From: Halomonas sp. SpR1
GTDB lineage: Bacteria > Pseudomonadota > Gammaproteobacteria > Pseudomonadales > Halomonadaceae
NCBI RefSeq assembly: GCF_031010175.1
Contig: NZ_JAUAMB010000032.1
Span: forward strand, 1 to 61,473
Reading direction: 5' to 3'
DNA: 61,473 bases
The number at the start of each line of letters is the position of its first letter. Position 1 is the stretch's first letter. Positions 1 to 8,837 of this stretch are shown in pieces. A program made the translations under genes and the position numbers. The notes beneath the pieces were generated by a model, which did not search any database, was not told where the DNA came from, and saw only the letters and a program-made list of their open reading frames with translations.

Positions 1-60
1 TACTAGGCTGGCAGCTTCCTGCTTAAATTCAGGCGAAAAAGTACGTCGTTTCTTGGTCAT
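1..60 (-). CDS. IS3-family transposase OrfA, N-terminal part
   Basis: Twenty residues are visible, beginning MTKKRRTFSPEFKQEAASL. This is the characteristic start of the helix-turn-helix OrfA protein of IS3/IS150-like elements, which binds the element ends. The gene continues beyond base 1. The orfB catalytic part would lie outside the window. Confidence 0.75.
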   Translation of the reverse strand, partial: MTKKRRTFSPEFKQEAASLV

Positions 61-127
61 CAGACACCTCGTTTATGGTGGCAATATTACCACCTACGTT
101 GGTGTCCGGTTTTATTGAACCACTACA
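1..127 (-). mobile_element. IS3-family insertion sequence, left end (runs off window)
   Basis: The minus strand carries the first 20 codons of an IS3-type OrfA (starts MTKKRRTFSPEF; start codon at 58-60). Upstream of it is a leader ending near 127 that reads TGTAGTGGTTCAATAAAACC in element orientation, a typical IS3-family terminal sequence. Only the 5' end of the element lies in the window. Its end sequence differs from that of the IS at the right edge, so the two are not copies of one element. The exact boundary is inferred because the other terminal repeat is not visible. Confidence 0.8.
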
Positions 128-395
128 GCACAATCGGGCCGGGCTCAAGAAAGTGTCTGATGTTCGATACGGGGAAGTCTTCCTTCGTCATCGGGTGTGT
201 CATCACCAACCTCCGATTAAATGGGTAGATGGCAAAGCTATCAACTGTATTATTGGCCGTTTTCGGTCTTCGGCCTTGGCTTGATACTAGCATTCACCTC
301 TATGCGCTAAAGCGGCTATGTCTCATTTAGTGAGATGAACTCGTGAATTTGTCTTGCTATGTTTTAGTCTACATAAACAAATAACGATAAGCACA
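128..395. other. Region without a recognised gene beside the IS end
   Basis: About 270 bp lie between the IS end and the IclR regulator. A short frame is open on the plus strand to 284 but begins inside the IS leader and matches nothing I recognise. This may be the truncated remains of whatever the IS entered. It should also carry the promoter of the downstream iclR-like gene. Confidence 0.4.
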
Positions 396-1193
396 ATGCC
401 GGTAAATGAAAGCAGCACAGCGTCTGGCCCTACGACGCTTAATCATGCCATGCAAATATTGCAGGTCACCGCGCGTGGTGGCCACCGGGGTGCAAGTATA
501 GACGATTATCTGAATGCGCTGAGCTTCAGCCGTCCTACGCTCTACCGGTTGTTAAAAGGTCTCAAGCAGCAAGGATTTTTACGATCTTCTCCTGTTCGTG
601 GGCGTTATCTGCTGGGTTATGAGCTGCTAGTGCTGGGTGCCCAGGCGGGAAATGGTGCTGGGTTGCGTGATTTGGCCCGTCCAAGGTTGCTGGCGCTGGC
701 GCAGCGCTGGGGAGACAGCTTCTATTTGTTCGCTCGCGATGGTGTCAATGCTGTCTGCCTGGAGGTACAGAACGGTGCTTATCCGGTGGGCAGTTTCGTT
801 AGGGCGACGGGGGGACGTTTGCCGCTAGGCGTTGGACAAGCGTCAATTGCCTTGCTCGCGTATCTCAGCGCGGATGAGCGAGACGAAATACTCAGCCATA
901 ACGCGGAACGGCTGATAGACGAATACGCGATTGCCATCGCTGACATCGACGCCGAAATTGCCCACCAACTGAAACATGGTTACGCCCGGGGTGTAGAAGG
1001 TTCTCTGCTCCCGGAATACAGCGGCCTGGCCATTCCTATTCTTGACCATAGCGGCCACCCCTTGGGTGCCATGAGCTGTTCGATGCTCAAATCGCGTATG
1101 ACGGAAGATCACAAGCGGGAAGTGCTCCAAGGCATGCAGGAAGAGGTTGCCGCCATGGTCAATCAGGCCCATGGCCTGCTGTATCTGGATTAA
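396..1193 (+). CDS. IclR-family transcriptional regulator
   Basis: A 265-residue protein of normal IclR length. The N-terminal winged helix-turn-helix (about residues 15-75, with SFSRPTLYRLLKGLKQQGF as recognition region) is followed by the IclR effector-binding domain (GLRDLARPRLLALAQRWGDS through the C-terminal EEVAAMVNQA). An upstream in-frame start at 354 would add 14 residues; the ATG at 396 gives the usual IclR N-terminus and is preferred, though neither has a strong ribosome binding site. It lies 6 bp before an FAD amine oxidoreductase and an NhaC transporter, so it probably controls their shared transcript. The effector is unknown, perhaps an amine or amino acid. Confidence 0.85.
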   Translation: MPVNESSTASGPTTLNHAMQILQVTARGGHRGASIDDYLNALSFSRPTLYRLLKGLKQQGFLRSSPVRGRYLLGYELLVLGAQAGNGAGLRDLARPRLLALAQRWGDSFYLFARDGVNAVCLEVQNGAYPVGSFVRATGGRLPLGVGQASIALLAYLSADERDEILSHNAERLIDEYAIAIADIDAEIAHQLKHGYARGVEGSLLPEYSGLAIPILDHSGHPLGAMSCSMLKSRMTEDHKREVLQGMQEEVAAMVNQAHGLLYLD

Positions 1194-1199
1194 CGCGCT

Positions 1200-2489
1200 A
1201 TGCCACACACGACGCACCCATCCCATCAGCGCCCTTGCGGCTGGAACGCTTGGCTAGCCGAGCGCCAGCCGCGCCCCGCTCTACGCGGTCACTCCGAGGC
1301 AGATGTCGTCATCATCGGAGCCGGTTACACCGGTTTTGCGGCAGCCTCTGCCTGGCAGCAGGCGCGCCCTGGAGACCGTATCAAGATCCTCGAAGCTGAC
1401 CGGATAGGCGAAGGAAGCCCAGGGCGCAACTCCGGCTTTATGCTGGAAATTGCCCTGGCTAACGATGCTCGCCCCGAAGAGCTTGAGCGCATGGAGACGC
1501 TGAACGCGTTAAGCCGACAAACCATGGCGTTACTGCGCTCGCGTGTCGAACGTTTGGGTATTGACTGCCAACTCGAGCGTAGTGGCACCTATCGCGCTGC
1601 TCGTAGCGCCATAGGGCAGCGCGCTTTGAATCAGTATGAAGCGTTTCTGAAGGCGGCTGGGCTTTCCTACCAAACTTTGAACGGTAGCCAACTCGCTGAG
1701 CGAATCGGTACGCACTACTACACCCAGGGGATTTATTCGCCGGACTGCTATCTCGTCCAGCCCGCCGCATTGATTGTGGGTTTAGCGGATTCATTGGAAG
1801 CCGGTATCGAGCTGTATGAGCGCTCGCCAGCGACGCAAATAGTACCTGATGGGAAGAAATGGCGCGTCATTACACCCGAAGGCGACGTGACGGCTGGGCA
1901 GGTGATTCTGGCCAATAACGCTTTTTCCAGGGCCTTGGGTGCCGACCCTTCGCGGCTAACCGCTATTTATACCTACGCCGCTATTACCGCGCCTTTACCG
2001 GAACCAGAGCGCCAACGCATCGCCGCGACGACCTGGGGGCTACTCCCCGCACACCGCTTAGGCTGTACGCTGCGCACTACCGTTGATGGCCGTTTGATGA
2101 TCCGCTCGCGTTACAGCTATGAACGCGAAGCTGATAACACCCGTATCGAGGCCGAACTGAAAGCAAGCCTTGAGACCCGCTACCCGGAGCTCACCCCAGT
2201 GCACTTCGACAAGGTCTGGGGAGGTACCACCGGGCTGACCTATAACGGGGCGCCACTTTGGGGCGAGGTCCAGCCCGGGTTGTATGTTTCGGCGGGGTGT
2301 AATGGCGGCGGTATCGTCAAAGGTACCTTCCTGGGCGATGCCTTGGCCCGATACGCGCTCGGTCAACCGGTTGAGGATATTGCTTCGCTATTCGGCAAGG
2401 CGAGCTGGATGCCACCTGACCCCGTACGTCGGTTGGGCTTTTACCTGACCAGTGAAATGGAGCGCCGAAAGGCAAAAAACGAAACCTGA
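1200..2489 (+). CDS. FAD-dependent amine/amino-acid oxidoreductase (DadA/PuuB-like)
   Basis: A 429-residue flavoprotein. An N-terminal stretch (residues 1-35, containing GWNAWLAERQPRPALRG) resembles that of gamma-glutamylputrescine oxidase and related enzymes. The FAD-binding Rossmann motif GAGYTG is at residues 40-45, and a C-terminal FAD-contact segment has SAGCNGGGIVKGT. Such enzymes oxidise the C-N bond of amines or D-/N-methyl amino acids to an imine. The substrate cannot be read from sequence. It sits between iclR (6 bp gap) and nhaC (34 bp gap), suggesting an amine or amino-acid uptake-and-oxidation operon. The annotated ATG has no clear ribosome binding site and may be translationally coupled to the regulator. 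Confidence 0.8.
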   Translation: MPHTTHPSHQRPCGWNAWLAERQPRPALRGHSEADVVIIGAGYTGFAAASAWQQARPGDRIKILEADRIGEGSPGRNSGFMLEIALANDARPEELERMETLNALSRQTMALLRSRVERLGIDCQLERSGTYRAARSAIGQRALNQYEAFLKAAGLSYQTLNGSQLAERIGTHYYTQGIYSPDCYLVQPAALIVGLADSLEAGIELYERSPATQIVPDGKKWRVITPEGDVTAGQVILANNAFSRALGADPSRLTAIYTYAAITAPLPEPERQRIAATTWGLLPAHRLGCTLRTTVDGRLMIRSRYSYEREADNTRIEAELKASLETRYPELTPVHFDKVWGGTTGLTYNGAPLWGEVQPGLYVSAGCNGGGIVKGTFLGDALARYALGQPVEDIASLFGKASWMPPDPVRRLGFYLTSEMERRKAKNET

Positions 2490-2523
2490 CTCCACCCACC
2501 ACTATAAAAAAAGAGAGATGACA

Positions 2524-3930
2524 ATGGATCCTCAAGATCATGTCGGGCTGCTGTCCATTATGCCGGCGGCATTGGCTATCGTGCTGGCGTTTGTCACCCG
2601 GAATACGGTTTTCTCGCTGGCTGTTGCCTGTTTCGTTGGGGTGATTACCCTGGGCAATGGGCTGATGGGGTTTCCGACGTTGTTAAAGGAAACTCTGGGC
2701 ACCACCAGCTTCTCTTGGATACTGCTGTTGGAGCTATTCATTGGCACAGTGATCGCTTTTTTCCAACGCACCGGAGCGATTCAGAACTTTACCGCCTGGG
2801 TGGAACGCCGTGCCTTATCGCGGGTGCGGGTTCAACTGGTTGCCTGGGTGATGGGCATGTTCGTTTTTTTCAGCGACTACTTCAGCCCTCTGTTTGTTGG
2901 TAGCACCATGCGTGGCCTGACGGATCGGTACCGGGTCTCGCGGGAAAAACTGGCCTACATCGCCGATTCTACCTCGGCGCCGGTAAGTGTCATGGTGCCC
3001 ATCACGGGCTGGGCAGTGTTCATCTCCGGCCTGTTGATCGGTATGGGCCCCATCGAAAATGCTGCCCAGGCGATGGGAGTCTTTCTGCATGCCATACCTT
3101 TCAACCTCTATGCATGGCTATCGGTGTTGGTGGTCGGGCTGGTGATCGTGGGCGTCATTCCGCTCTTTGGGCCGATGCGCGAAGCCGAGCGCCGGGCTCA
3201 GGAGGAAGGCAAAGTGCTGCGTGATGGAGCAGAGCCACTGGTGGGTGAGGAACTGACGGAAATTCCGCTTTACGAAGGGGCACGCACCAGCCTGTTCTGG
3301 AATTTTTTCGCCCCGGTTCTGGTAGTGGTTGGCGTTGCGGTGGGCACCTTTATCGTCATGGACTCGGCCAAGACCATGGAGGCATTTCTGGCGGCTTCCG
3401 TGTTTCTCGGTATCGTTATGCGCCTTCAGGGCATTCCCTTCAGCGATATTATGAAAACCTCTATGGCGGGTATGAAGGGAGTAATGCCCGCCATCATCAT
3501 TCTGGCGTTAGCCTACTCGTTGAATCAGTTGTCCAAAGACATGGGCACGGCTAACTATATCGTCGAAGCCACCGCTGGCTGGCTAACACCGGCTCTTCTC
3601 CCGGCCATGACGTTCCTCATTGCCGCTGTCATCGCCTTTTCAACCGGCACCTCTTGGGGCACCTTCGCTATCATGATGCCGCTGGCTGTGCCGCTCGCGT
3701 TCAACTTTAGCGGCGATATGGTTACACCGCTGGTGTATGCCACAGTGGCCGCTGTGGCGGGTGGTGGGGTCTTTGGGGATCACTGTTCGCCCCTGTCGGA
3801 TACCTCCGTGCTGGCCTCAACAGGGGCTGCTTCTGATCATATCGATCATATCAAAACGCAAATTCCCTTTGCGCTAGCCGTCGCTTTGCTTTCCCTGGCG
3901 ATGTACCTGTTGCTTGGCCTCACGCTGTAA
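2524..3930 (+). CDS. NhaC-family Na+/H+ antiporter-like transporter
   Basis: A 468-residue, very hydrophobic inner-membrane protein with about 11-12 predicted helices. It carries the NhaC-type signature near the C-terminus (GDHCSPLSDTSVLASTGAASD). ATG 2524 is chosen because the AAGAGAG at 2511-2517 is well spaced from it; the ATG at 2518 is too close. NhaC relatives include true Na+/H+ antiporters and organic solute/Na+ exchangers. Its position behind an amine oxidoreductase suggests it may import that enzyme's substrate; this is inference. Confidence 0.8.
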   Translation: MDPQDHVGLLSIMPAALAIVLAFVTRNTVFSLAVACFVGVITLGNGLMGFPTLLKETLGTTSFSWILLLELFIGTVIAFFQRTGAIQNFTAWVERRALSRVRVQLVAWVMGMFVFFSDYFSPLFVGSTMRGLTDRYRVSREKLAYIADSTSAPVSVMVPITGWAVFISGLLIGMGPIENAAQAMGVFLHAIPFNLYAWLSVLVVGLVIVGVIPLFGPMREAERRAQEEGKVLRDGAEPLVGEELTEIPLYEGARTSLFWNFFAPVLVVVGVAVGTFIVMDSAKTMEAFLAASVFLGIVMRLQGIPFSDIMKTSMAGMKGVMPAIIILALAYSLNQLSKDMGTANYIVEATAGWLTPALLPAMTFLIAAVIAFSTGTSWGTFAIMMPLAVPLAFNFSGDMVTPLVYATVAAVAGGGVFGDHCSPLSDTSVLASTGAASDHIDHIKTQIPFALAVALLSLAMYLLLGLTL

Positions 3931-3945
3931 CCCAACCCTCTTCGT

Positions 3946-3978
3946 CCTGCGATGACAGAGAGCGTGCGTTGTCGCAGG
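3946..3978. terminator. Weak hairpin between convergent genes
   Basis: CCTGCGA at 3946 pairs with TCGCAGG at 3972, with a 19-base loop. It lies between the convergent nhaC-like and lysE-like genes. There is no good T-run on either strand, so a terminator role is tentative. Confidence 0.3.
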
Positions 3979-3996
3979 GCTAACATCAAACGGGTA

Positions 3997-4617
3997 CTAC
4001 CCAGCAGGACGGCGCATCACGGTCATCAACACACCCGCGCCGATCAAGCTACCCGCACCGCAGCGGTGTAGTAGCCTACGAAACTTGGCGGTCATCAGTT
4101 TCCGGCTAGTGGTCGACAGCAGTGTGTAGCCAAGATCAGAGATGATCCCCATCACAAGAAAGGTGGTGAAAAGAATCGCTAACTGGGGCGCCAAGGGCTG
4201 GGTCTGATTAATAAACTGCGGCATGAACGCCATAAAGAATAGAATGCTTTTGGGGTTCAGAAGTGTCACCCAAAATGCCTTTGCAGTGCCTTGCTTGATA
4301 TTGGCGCCAGAGGCTTCCAGGTCGTTAAGTTGGCCGGATTCACGCCACATCTTGATCCCAAGGTAAAGTAGATAGAGAACCCCTAACCATTTAACGATGG
4401 CGAATAGCTCCGCCGACGCCATCAGCAGGGCGCCTACGCCGGCAAACGAAAGCGACATCGCCACCAAGTCGCCCAAGAAAAAGCCAGGAAGCATCGCTAA
4501 AGCTGCCCTGCGGCCTTGATTAATTCCAGTCATGACCAGCAGAGCAACCGCGGGGCCGGGGGAAGCGATAACTAAAAACGAAGCCAGCACAAACGATAGC
4601 CAAAGCTCAATCGACAT
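3997..4617 (-). CDS. LysE/RhtB-family amino-acid exporter
   Basis: A 206-residue membrane protein of standard LysE/RhtB length with about six hydrophobic helices. The family motif is near the N-terminus (ASPGPAVALLVMTGINQGRR) and NPKSILFFMAFMPQF lies in the middle. Family members export amino acids or homoserine lactone-like compounds. It is monocistronic and convergent with the nhaC-like gene. Its promoter region holds a perfect 8-bp inverted repeat (4647-4668). The substrate is not predictable. Confidence 0.85.
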   Translation of the reverse strand: MSIELWLSFVLASFLVIASPGPAVALLVMTGINQGRRAALAMLPGFFLGDLVAMSLSFAGVGALLMASAELFAIVKWLGVLYLLYLGIKMWRESGQLNDLEASGANIKQGTAKAFWVTLLNPKSILFFMAFMPQFINQTQPLAPQLAILFTTFLVMGIISDLGYTLLSTTSRKLMTAKFRRLLHRCGAGSLIGAGVLMTVMRRPAG

Positions 4618-4646
4618 AGCGTTACCCGCCTTGTTGTTGAATTATT

Positions 4647-4668
4647 AACTATATCTCGCCATATAGTT
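4647..4668. promoter_or_regulatory. Inverted repeat before the LysE-family exporter
   Basis: AACTATAT, six bases, ATATAGTT: a perfect 8-bp dyad 30-50 bp upstream of the exporter start. The architecture fits an operator for a dimeric regulator such as LysR, Lrp or MarR, but no regulator is adjacent. Confidence 0.4.
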
Positions 4669-4836
4669 GTAAGCCCTGGATCGCCGCGTGGCAATTATGT
4701 TCAGTGGCTATTCTTGATTTTGCCCGCCGGTTTTGCGCGTAATTTTCTGCGAGAATATTCTCCATCACACTGGATCACCGCGAAGTAGCACCCCAAGTAA
4801 TCACTATCCGGGGTCATTGGTCAGCCTGCTAACCTG

Positions 4837-4892
4837 CAATTGGACGATACTTTAGCCTACAATTAGACGCTACTATAACTCGCAATTGGACG
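4837..4892 (+). repeat. Three tandem iterons with 23-bp period upstream of the ATPase remnant
   Basis: CAATTGGACG, CAATTAGACG and CAATTGGACG begin at 4837, 4860 and 4883, exactly 23 bp apart, and the bases between are partly conserved (GATACTTTAGCC versus GCTACTATAACTC). The last copy ends 17 bp before the ATG of the DUF4143 ATPase. Regular spacing near two helical turns suggests cooperative protein binding, perhaps autoregulation by the ATPase's own DNA-binding part. Confidence 0.6.
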
Positions 4893-4908
4893 TTGCCAGA
4901 GGCAAGTT

Positions 4909-6148
4909 ATGGATACCTCTCATCTACCGCGGTTGATCCGTGACCGAGTGGTCGAGTCGCTCGCAGATACGCCAATGGTGTGTTTGCTAGGGCCTAGACA
5001 GGTGGGTAAAACAACGCTCGTGCAACGCATATACTCTGAGCGTGCGTACCTCAATCTGGGTGATCCGACGCTGCTGGCGGCCGCGCAGCGGGATCCATTG
5101 GGGGTTATCGAGAGCCTGCCAGAGCGTAGCACGCTGGACGAAGTGCAACGTGCCCCCGAGCTGCTGCTGGCGATAAAATCGATGGTTGATCGCGACCGCC
5201 AGCCGGGGCGTTTTCTGCTGACCGGGGTCTGCCAATTCGCTGTTGCTCCCCCAGGCCCAAGAATTACTAGCAGGTCGTATGGAGGTCATCTATCTGCACC
5301 CGCTGGCTGAGCAGGAGAAGCGTGTTAGTGAATCGACCTAGCTGGCCAAGTTGATCGCGGGGCAGCTTGCCGCCAAGATAATGCCAGACCACAGGCCGCT
5401 GCCTACCACACCTGCGACCATCTGCCAGGGTGGCTACCCTGAGCCCAACCGGCGAACGCCCCGCCGCGCTCGTCAGTGGTATCGCCAATATATCAACGCG
5501 GTCATTCAGCGTGATGTGAAAGATATGGCGGCTATTCAAGATGAGGGCGGCATGTTGCGGCTAATGGAGCTGCTTGCTTATCGAACCGGCAGCCTGCTCA
5601 ACGTGAGTGCCTTGAGCAAAGAGCTAGGATTGGAGCGCGGCACGGTCAACAAATACCTGAGTATTCTGGAGCGCCTCTTTCTGATTCGTCAACTGCCCGC
5701 TTGGCATCGCAACCAAGCTAAGCGGCTGATCAAGAGCCCTAAGCTACACTTGGTCGATACCGGTCTTGCGGCTGCTCTGGGGCGGCGGTCCTTCGATCAG
5801 TGGTTAACGGAAGCAGAGCGTTTTGGTGCCCTGCTGGAAACCCATGTGGTTGAGCAACTCATGGCCCAAGCCTCTTGGGTCGAACCAGAACTGCGCTTTT
5901 CTCACTACCGCGACAAAGATCAGGTCGAGGTAGATCTCATCATTGAGCGTGGTCAGGCGCTTTGGGGCGTTGAGGTCAAACGCTCTGCTACTGTGCAGGC
6001 CAAAGATGCCGCAGGGCTCGCACGGTTGGCCGATCAAGCGGGCGAACAATTCCAGGGAGGCATGCTGGTTTATACCGGGCGGCACTGCGTAAAGCTGGAT
6101 GTGCCTGGCTGCTTTGCCGTTCCCATCAGCATGCTGTGGGGGGAGTAA
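4909..6148 (+). pseudogene. AAA ATPase / DUF4143 protein, frameshifted and interrupted
   Basis: Two halves of one gene. 4909-5226 encodes the AAA N-terminal domain with Walker A (GPRQVGKTT) and the Walker-B-like LDEVQRAPELL. 5342-6148 encodes the DUF4143 C-terminal half (GTVNKYLSILERLFLIRQLPAW, HLVDTGLAAAL, and VEVDLIIERGQALWGVEVKRS). An extra G in the run at about 5223-5226 shifts the frame; translation in the next frame restores GSANSLLLPQAQELLAGRMEV. That frame then meets TAG at 5339-5341. Intact members have about 400 residues and occur as single accessory genes. Both lesions could be sequencing errors but more likely mark decay. Confidence 0.85.
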
Positions 6149-6286
6149 TGGTCGAAGACTCCGCCGTCGATCTATTTAGATAGGCGCGACTAGATAGGTA
6201 CGATGGTTTGAACGGCTCTGTTTAGTCGATGCGGGGCTCCTGAGTTCGGTTCATAAAATTAGACCTAATAGTAGGCAGTGATAACC

Positions 6287-6511
6287 ATGACAGAATCCAC
6301 TAGCGCGTCAGTCAATTCGCTTGAGCCTCAGGTACTTTCCGGCTGTGTGGATGCGTTGGGTTCAGCCCATTTCACCTCACACTTGACCAGGCTGTTGCGT
6401 TCGCTGGTGGCTTTTGATTGTGCGGTAATTGTTGGCTATCGTCCCGGCAAACACCCCATATTCCTCTACGCCTCTCTTCAACAGCAGCGCGAATTGCTGT
6501 TTCAGCGCTAG
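6287..6511 (+). pseudogene. LuxR-type regulator, N-terminal fragment
   Basis: About 75 residues (VDALGSAHFTSHLTRLLRSLV, FDCAVIVGYRPGKHP, YASLQQQRELLFQR) resemble the N-terminal sensing part of solo LuxR-type regulators. The frame ends at TAG 6509-6511 and the next codon is already tyrosyl-tRNA synthetase sequence. The helix-turn-helix domain is absent, so the gene is truncated and joined to foreign sequence. Family assignment is by pattern only. Confidence 0.5.
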
Positions 6512-7048
6512 CTCGACCCGAAACAGACCCCTCCCCACCACTTCTACCAGTTTTGGCTAAATACCGACGACAGCGATGTTTACCGTTTCCTGCGTTACTA
6601 CACCTTTTTAAGCTGCGAGGAGGTTGCGAACATTGAAGCCAGAGACACGCTTTCAACGGGTAAGCCTCAGACGCAGCGGATTCTGGCTGAAGCCGTCACT
6701 CGCTTTGTGCATGGTGAAGAAGGTCTTGCAGCGGCTCAGCGTATCTCCCAAGCGCTATTTAGCGGCAAGGTCGCGACGCTCACGCTGGATGAACTGGAGC
6801 AGTGAGCGCTTGATGGCCTGCCTTGTGTGGAAATGTCACCCGATGAAGTAATGGATGCGGTGCTGGTAAAAGGCAGTTTGGCTGGGTCAAAACGCCAGGC
6901 GAGGGAGTTAATAGAGCAGGGGGCCGTGCGCCTCAACGGTTAGCGTGTCCATCTAGGGCGGCTAGGTGACAGCTTTGCACTGTTCGATACCTATTGGGTT
7001 GTGCGAAAAGGTAAAAAACACTTTTGCCTGTTTAAGCGGGTTGAATAA
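6512..7048 (+). pseudogene. tyrS: Tyrosyl-tRNA synthetase, C-terminal remnant
   Basis: From LDPKQTPPHHFYQFWLN through VYRFLRYYTFLS, AEAVTRFVHGEEGL and the S4-like tail (SLAGSKRQARELIEQGAVRLNG, then VVRKGKKHFCLFKR) this follows the last ~178 residues of bacterial TyrS. The N-terminal catalytic Rossmann fold is missing. Two in-frame stops interrupt it: TGA at 6803 and TAG at 6941 (expected Glu). It is a dead fragment fused in frame downstream of a LuxR scrap. The cell must have an intact tyrS elsewhere. Confidence 0.85.
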
Positions 7049-7138
7049 CAGGGCACTTCGAAACGCGCTTAATGGCGCATACCGTTTTGGGCGGGTGACT
7101 GGTGGTTTTTGTCTCGACCTTCTGGCAGGAGGATACAA

Positions 7139-7231
7139 ATGATTGTCACCTATACACAAGAAACTCTCGACTTCAATGCTCACAGTAATGCTACCCACCG
7201 TGATCACTCGGTGCATGAAAACCGACGATAA
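7139..7231 (+). CDS. Possible 30-residue ORF with strong ribosome binding site
   Basis: ATG 7139 is preceded by AGGAGG at the right distance and opens a 30-codon frame (starts MIVTYTQETLDFNAHSN). I do not recognise it. It may be the surviving 5' end of a deleted gene rather than a working peptide, since it lies between a pseudogene and the chemoreceptor. Confidence 0.25.
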   Translation: MIVTYTQETLDFNAHSNATHRDHSVHENRR

Positions 7232-7272
7232 GGTGCTGCTTTCGTGCGCCAAATCTGGAGAGGGTAGCGATA

Positions 7273-8232
7273 ATGTTAAATATAAGATCTTCCAAAAGGC
7301 TAGCGGACGATATTCTGGGTTTTTTTGGTCAGTTAGAGGGTGGCCAAGGCGCCATTGATAGCTCCATTTTTAGTGAACTACGTCGCAATTCAGACCTGTT
7401 TTCAACCATCCAATCATTTATTGACCGTAAATCCGAGTCAGAAAATGCGCTTGCCAAGGAGCTGGCCTCAGCGTCGCAAAGCCTTACGGAAATGGAAAGG
7501 CACCATGCAGAGCTTGTCCGCCAAAAAGACGACCGCATTCGCTCGCTGGAAGCAGAGTGCCAGCGCTTGACGGGGGAGCAAAGGGTATGGGAGATGATAC
7601 AACTGACGCTCACCGAAGGCGTCTGGGACTTTATCGTTCATCACGGTGATGTAGAAGATCCAGCAAGTGAGATGATCATCACTGATCAGTTTAGGGGTCT
7701 CTTGGGCTATACCCGAGGGGAGTTACCTAACGGGATGGAGAGCCAAAAAAACGTCATCCACCCAGACGATTTTCCCACCATGTTAGCCGCGTTTGAAAAG
7801 GAAATTCTCTCGCCATCAGGCTCGGGCGAATATGTAGAAGAATTCCGTATGTACCATAAACGCCATGGCTATTGCTGGTTTAGAGAGCGTGGCCGCGCGA
7901 TCCGGGGCGAAGATGGTCTACTGTTACGCGTCATTGGCGCGGTTCGCAACATCGAGGATGAGCGATCGGCCAAGTCTGCCCATGAAACCATCGTGGTGAA
8001 CAATCAGAAGACCTACCACCAAGTGTCAGAGGTGGTGGATGTGATCAGCCGGATCGCCACTCAAACCAATCTACTGGCGCTCAATGCTGCGGTTGAAGCG
8101 GCACGGGCGGGTGAGGCAGGCAGGGGCTTTTCGGTAGTCGCCGATGAAGTCAAAAAACTGGCCAACCAAACGCAGGATGCCACGAAACGCATTCAAGAAG
8201 TATTGGATTCTCAGGAGCAGCAAAACGTTTAA
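7273..8232 (+). CDS. Soluble PAS-containing methyl-accepting chemotaxis protein
   Basis: A 319-residue protein without transmembrane segments or signal peptide. Residues 1-105 are largely helical, including a coiled coil (ALAKELASASQSLTEMERHHAELVRQKDDRI). A PAS/PAC domain spans about 110-220 (LGYTRGELP, IHPDDFPTMLAAF, RERGRAIRGEDG). The C-terminus is a short MCP signalling hairpin with the conserved tip (IATQTNLLALNAAVEAARAGEAGRGF). The receptor is much shorter than normal MCPs (about 540 residues) but matches a known class of small cytoplasmic PAS-MCPs. GGAGAGGG precedes ATG 7273. The ligand is unknown, perhaps a cofactor-bound redox or aromatic signal given the neighbours. Confidence 0.85.
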   Translation: MLNIRSSKRLADDILGFFGQLEGGQGAIDSSIFSELRRNSDLFSTIQSFIDRKSESENALAKELASASQSLTEMERHHAELVRQKDDRIRSLEAECQRLTGEQRVWEMIQLTLTEGVWDFIVHHGDVEDPASEMIITDQFRGLLGYTRGELPNGMESQKNVIHPDDFPTMLAAFEKEILSPSGSGEYVEEFRMYHKRHGYCWFRERGRAIRGEDGLLLRVIGAVRNIEDERSAKSAHETIVVNNQKTYHQVSEVVDVISRIATQTNLLALNAAVEAARAGEAGRGFSVVADEVKKLANQTQDATKRIQEVLDSQEQQNV

Positions 8233-8320
8233 CGGTGAGCCGTTTAGACAAGGAGGCCCTTTTAGCAGTGTGGATTGAATAGAAGGGCCCGCAGCCGTAA
8301 TGATAACTTAGCATTGAACG

Positions 8321-8776
8321 TTAAGTATCAGGGTCGGAAGGCAGTTGATCTGGATTAAGCTCTTGCACTTCTTTCAGCAGGCTCATCAGGGTACGGTACT
8401 TCTCCTCCCCCAGCGCTCGCTGAATCTTCTTGTACTGACTGATCATTTCAACTTTCATTTCCTCGAATAGCGCATTGCCTTTTCCGGTTAGCGTTACGCA
8501 CAGGCGGCGCTGATCGGTGGCCGGTTTCCAGCGTTCCACCAGGCCATTCTGTTCAAGTCGAACCAGCACGCCGGTCAAGCTGGGTGGCAGTATACAGGTG
8601 AGTTTCGCCAGCCGATGGCTCTCCAGGGTTTGATCTTCCGATTGCCACAGGATGCGAATCACTCGCCACTGTTGTTCGGTTATATTGTGGCGGTTAAGGT
8701 GAGGCCTGAAAAAGTCCATCGCGGACTCACGGGCTTGCATCAATGCCAATGTTAAGGAAGGGGTAGGGCGTGCCAT
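8321..8776 (-). CDS. hpaR: HpaR, MarR-family repressor of homoprotocatechuate catabolism
   Basis: A 151-residue MarR protein matching the HpaR subgroup in length and in the N-terminus (TPSLTLALMQARESAMDFFRP). The winged helix has HRLAKLTCILPPSLTGVLVRLEQNGLVER and DQRRLCVTLTGKG. HpaR represses the meta-cleavage operon and is released by hydroxyphenylacetates or homoprotocatechuate. It is the last gene after gabD and hpaI on the minus strand. Its likely operator is the 14-bp palindrome found before the hpa operons (see 17951 and 12186). Confidence 0.88.
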   Translation of the reverse strand: MARPTPSLTLALMQARESAMDFFRPHLNRHNITEQQWRVIRILWQSEDQTLESHRLAKLTCILPPSLTGVLVRLEQNGLVERWKPATDQRRLCVTLTGKGNALFEEMKVEMISQYKKIQRALGEEKYRTLMSLLKEVQELNPDQLPSDPDT

Positions 8777-8837
8777 TTGTTGCCTTTTCTAAATAGCCAC
8801 CAGGACAAGCTCAAGCCGCCTGGTGGCACTGGGAGTA

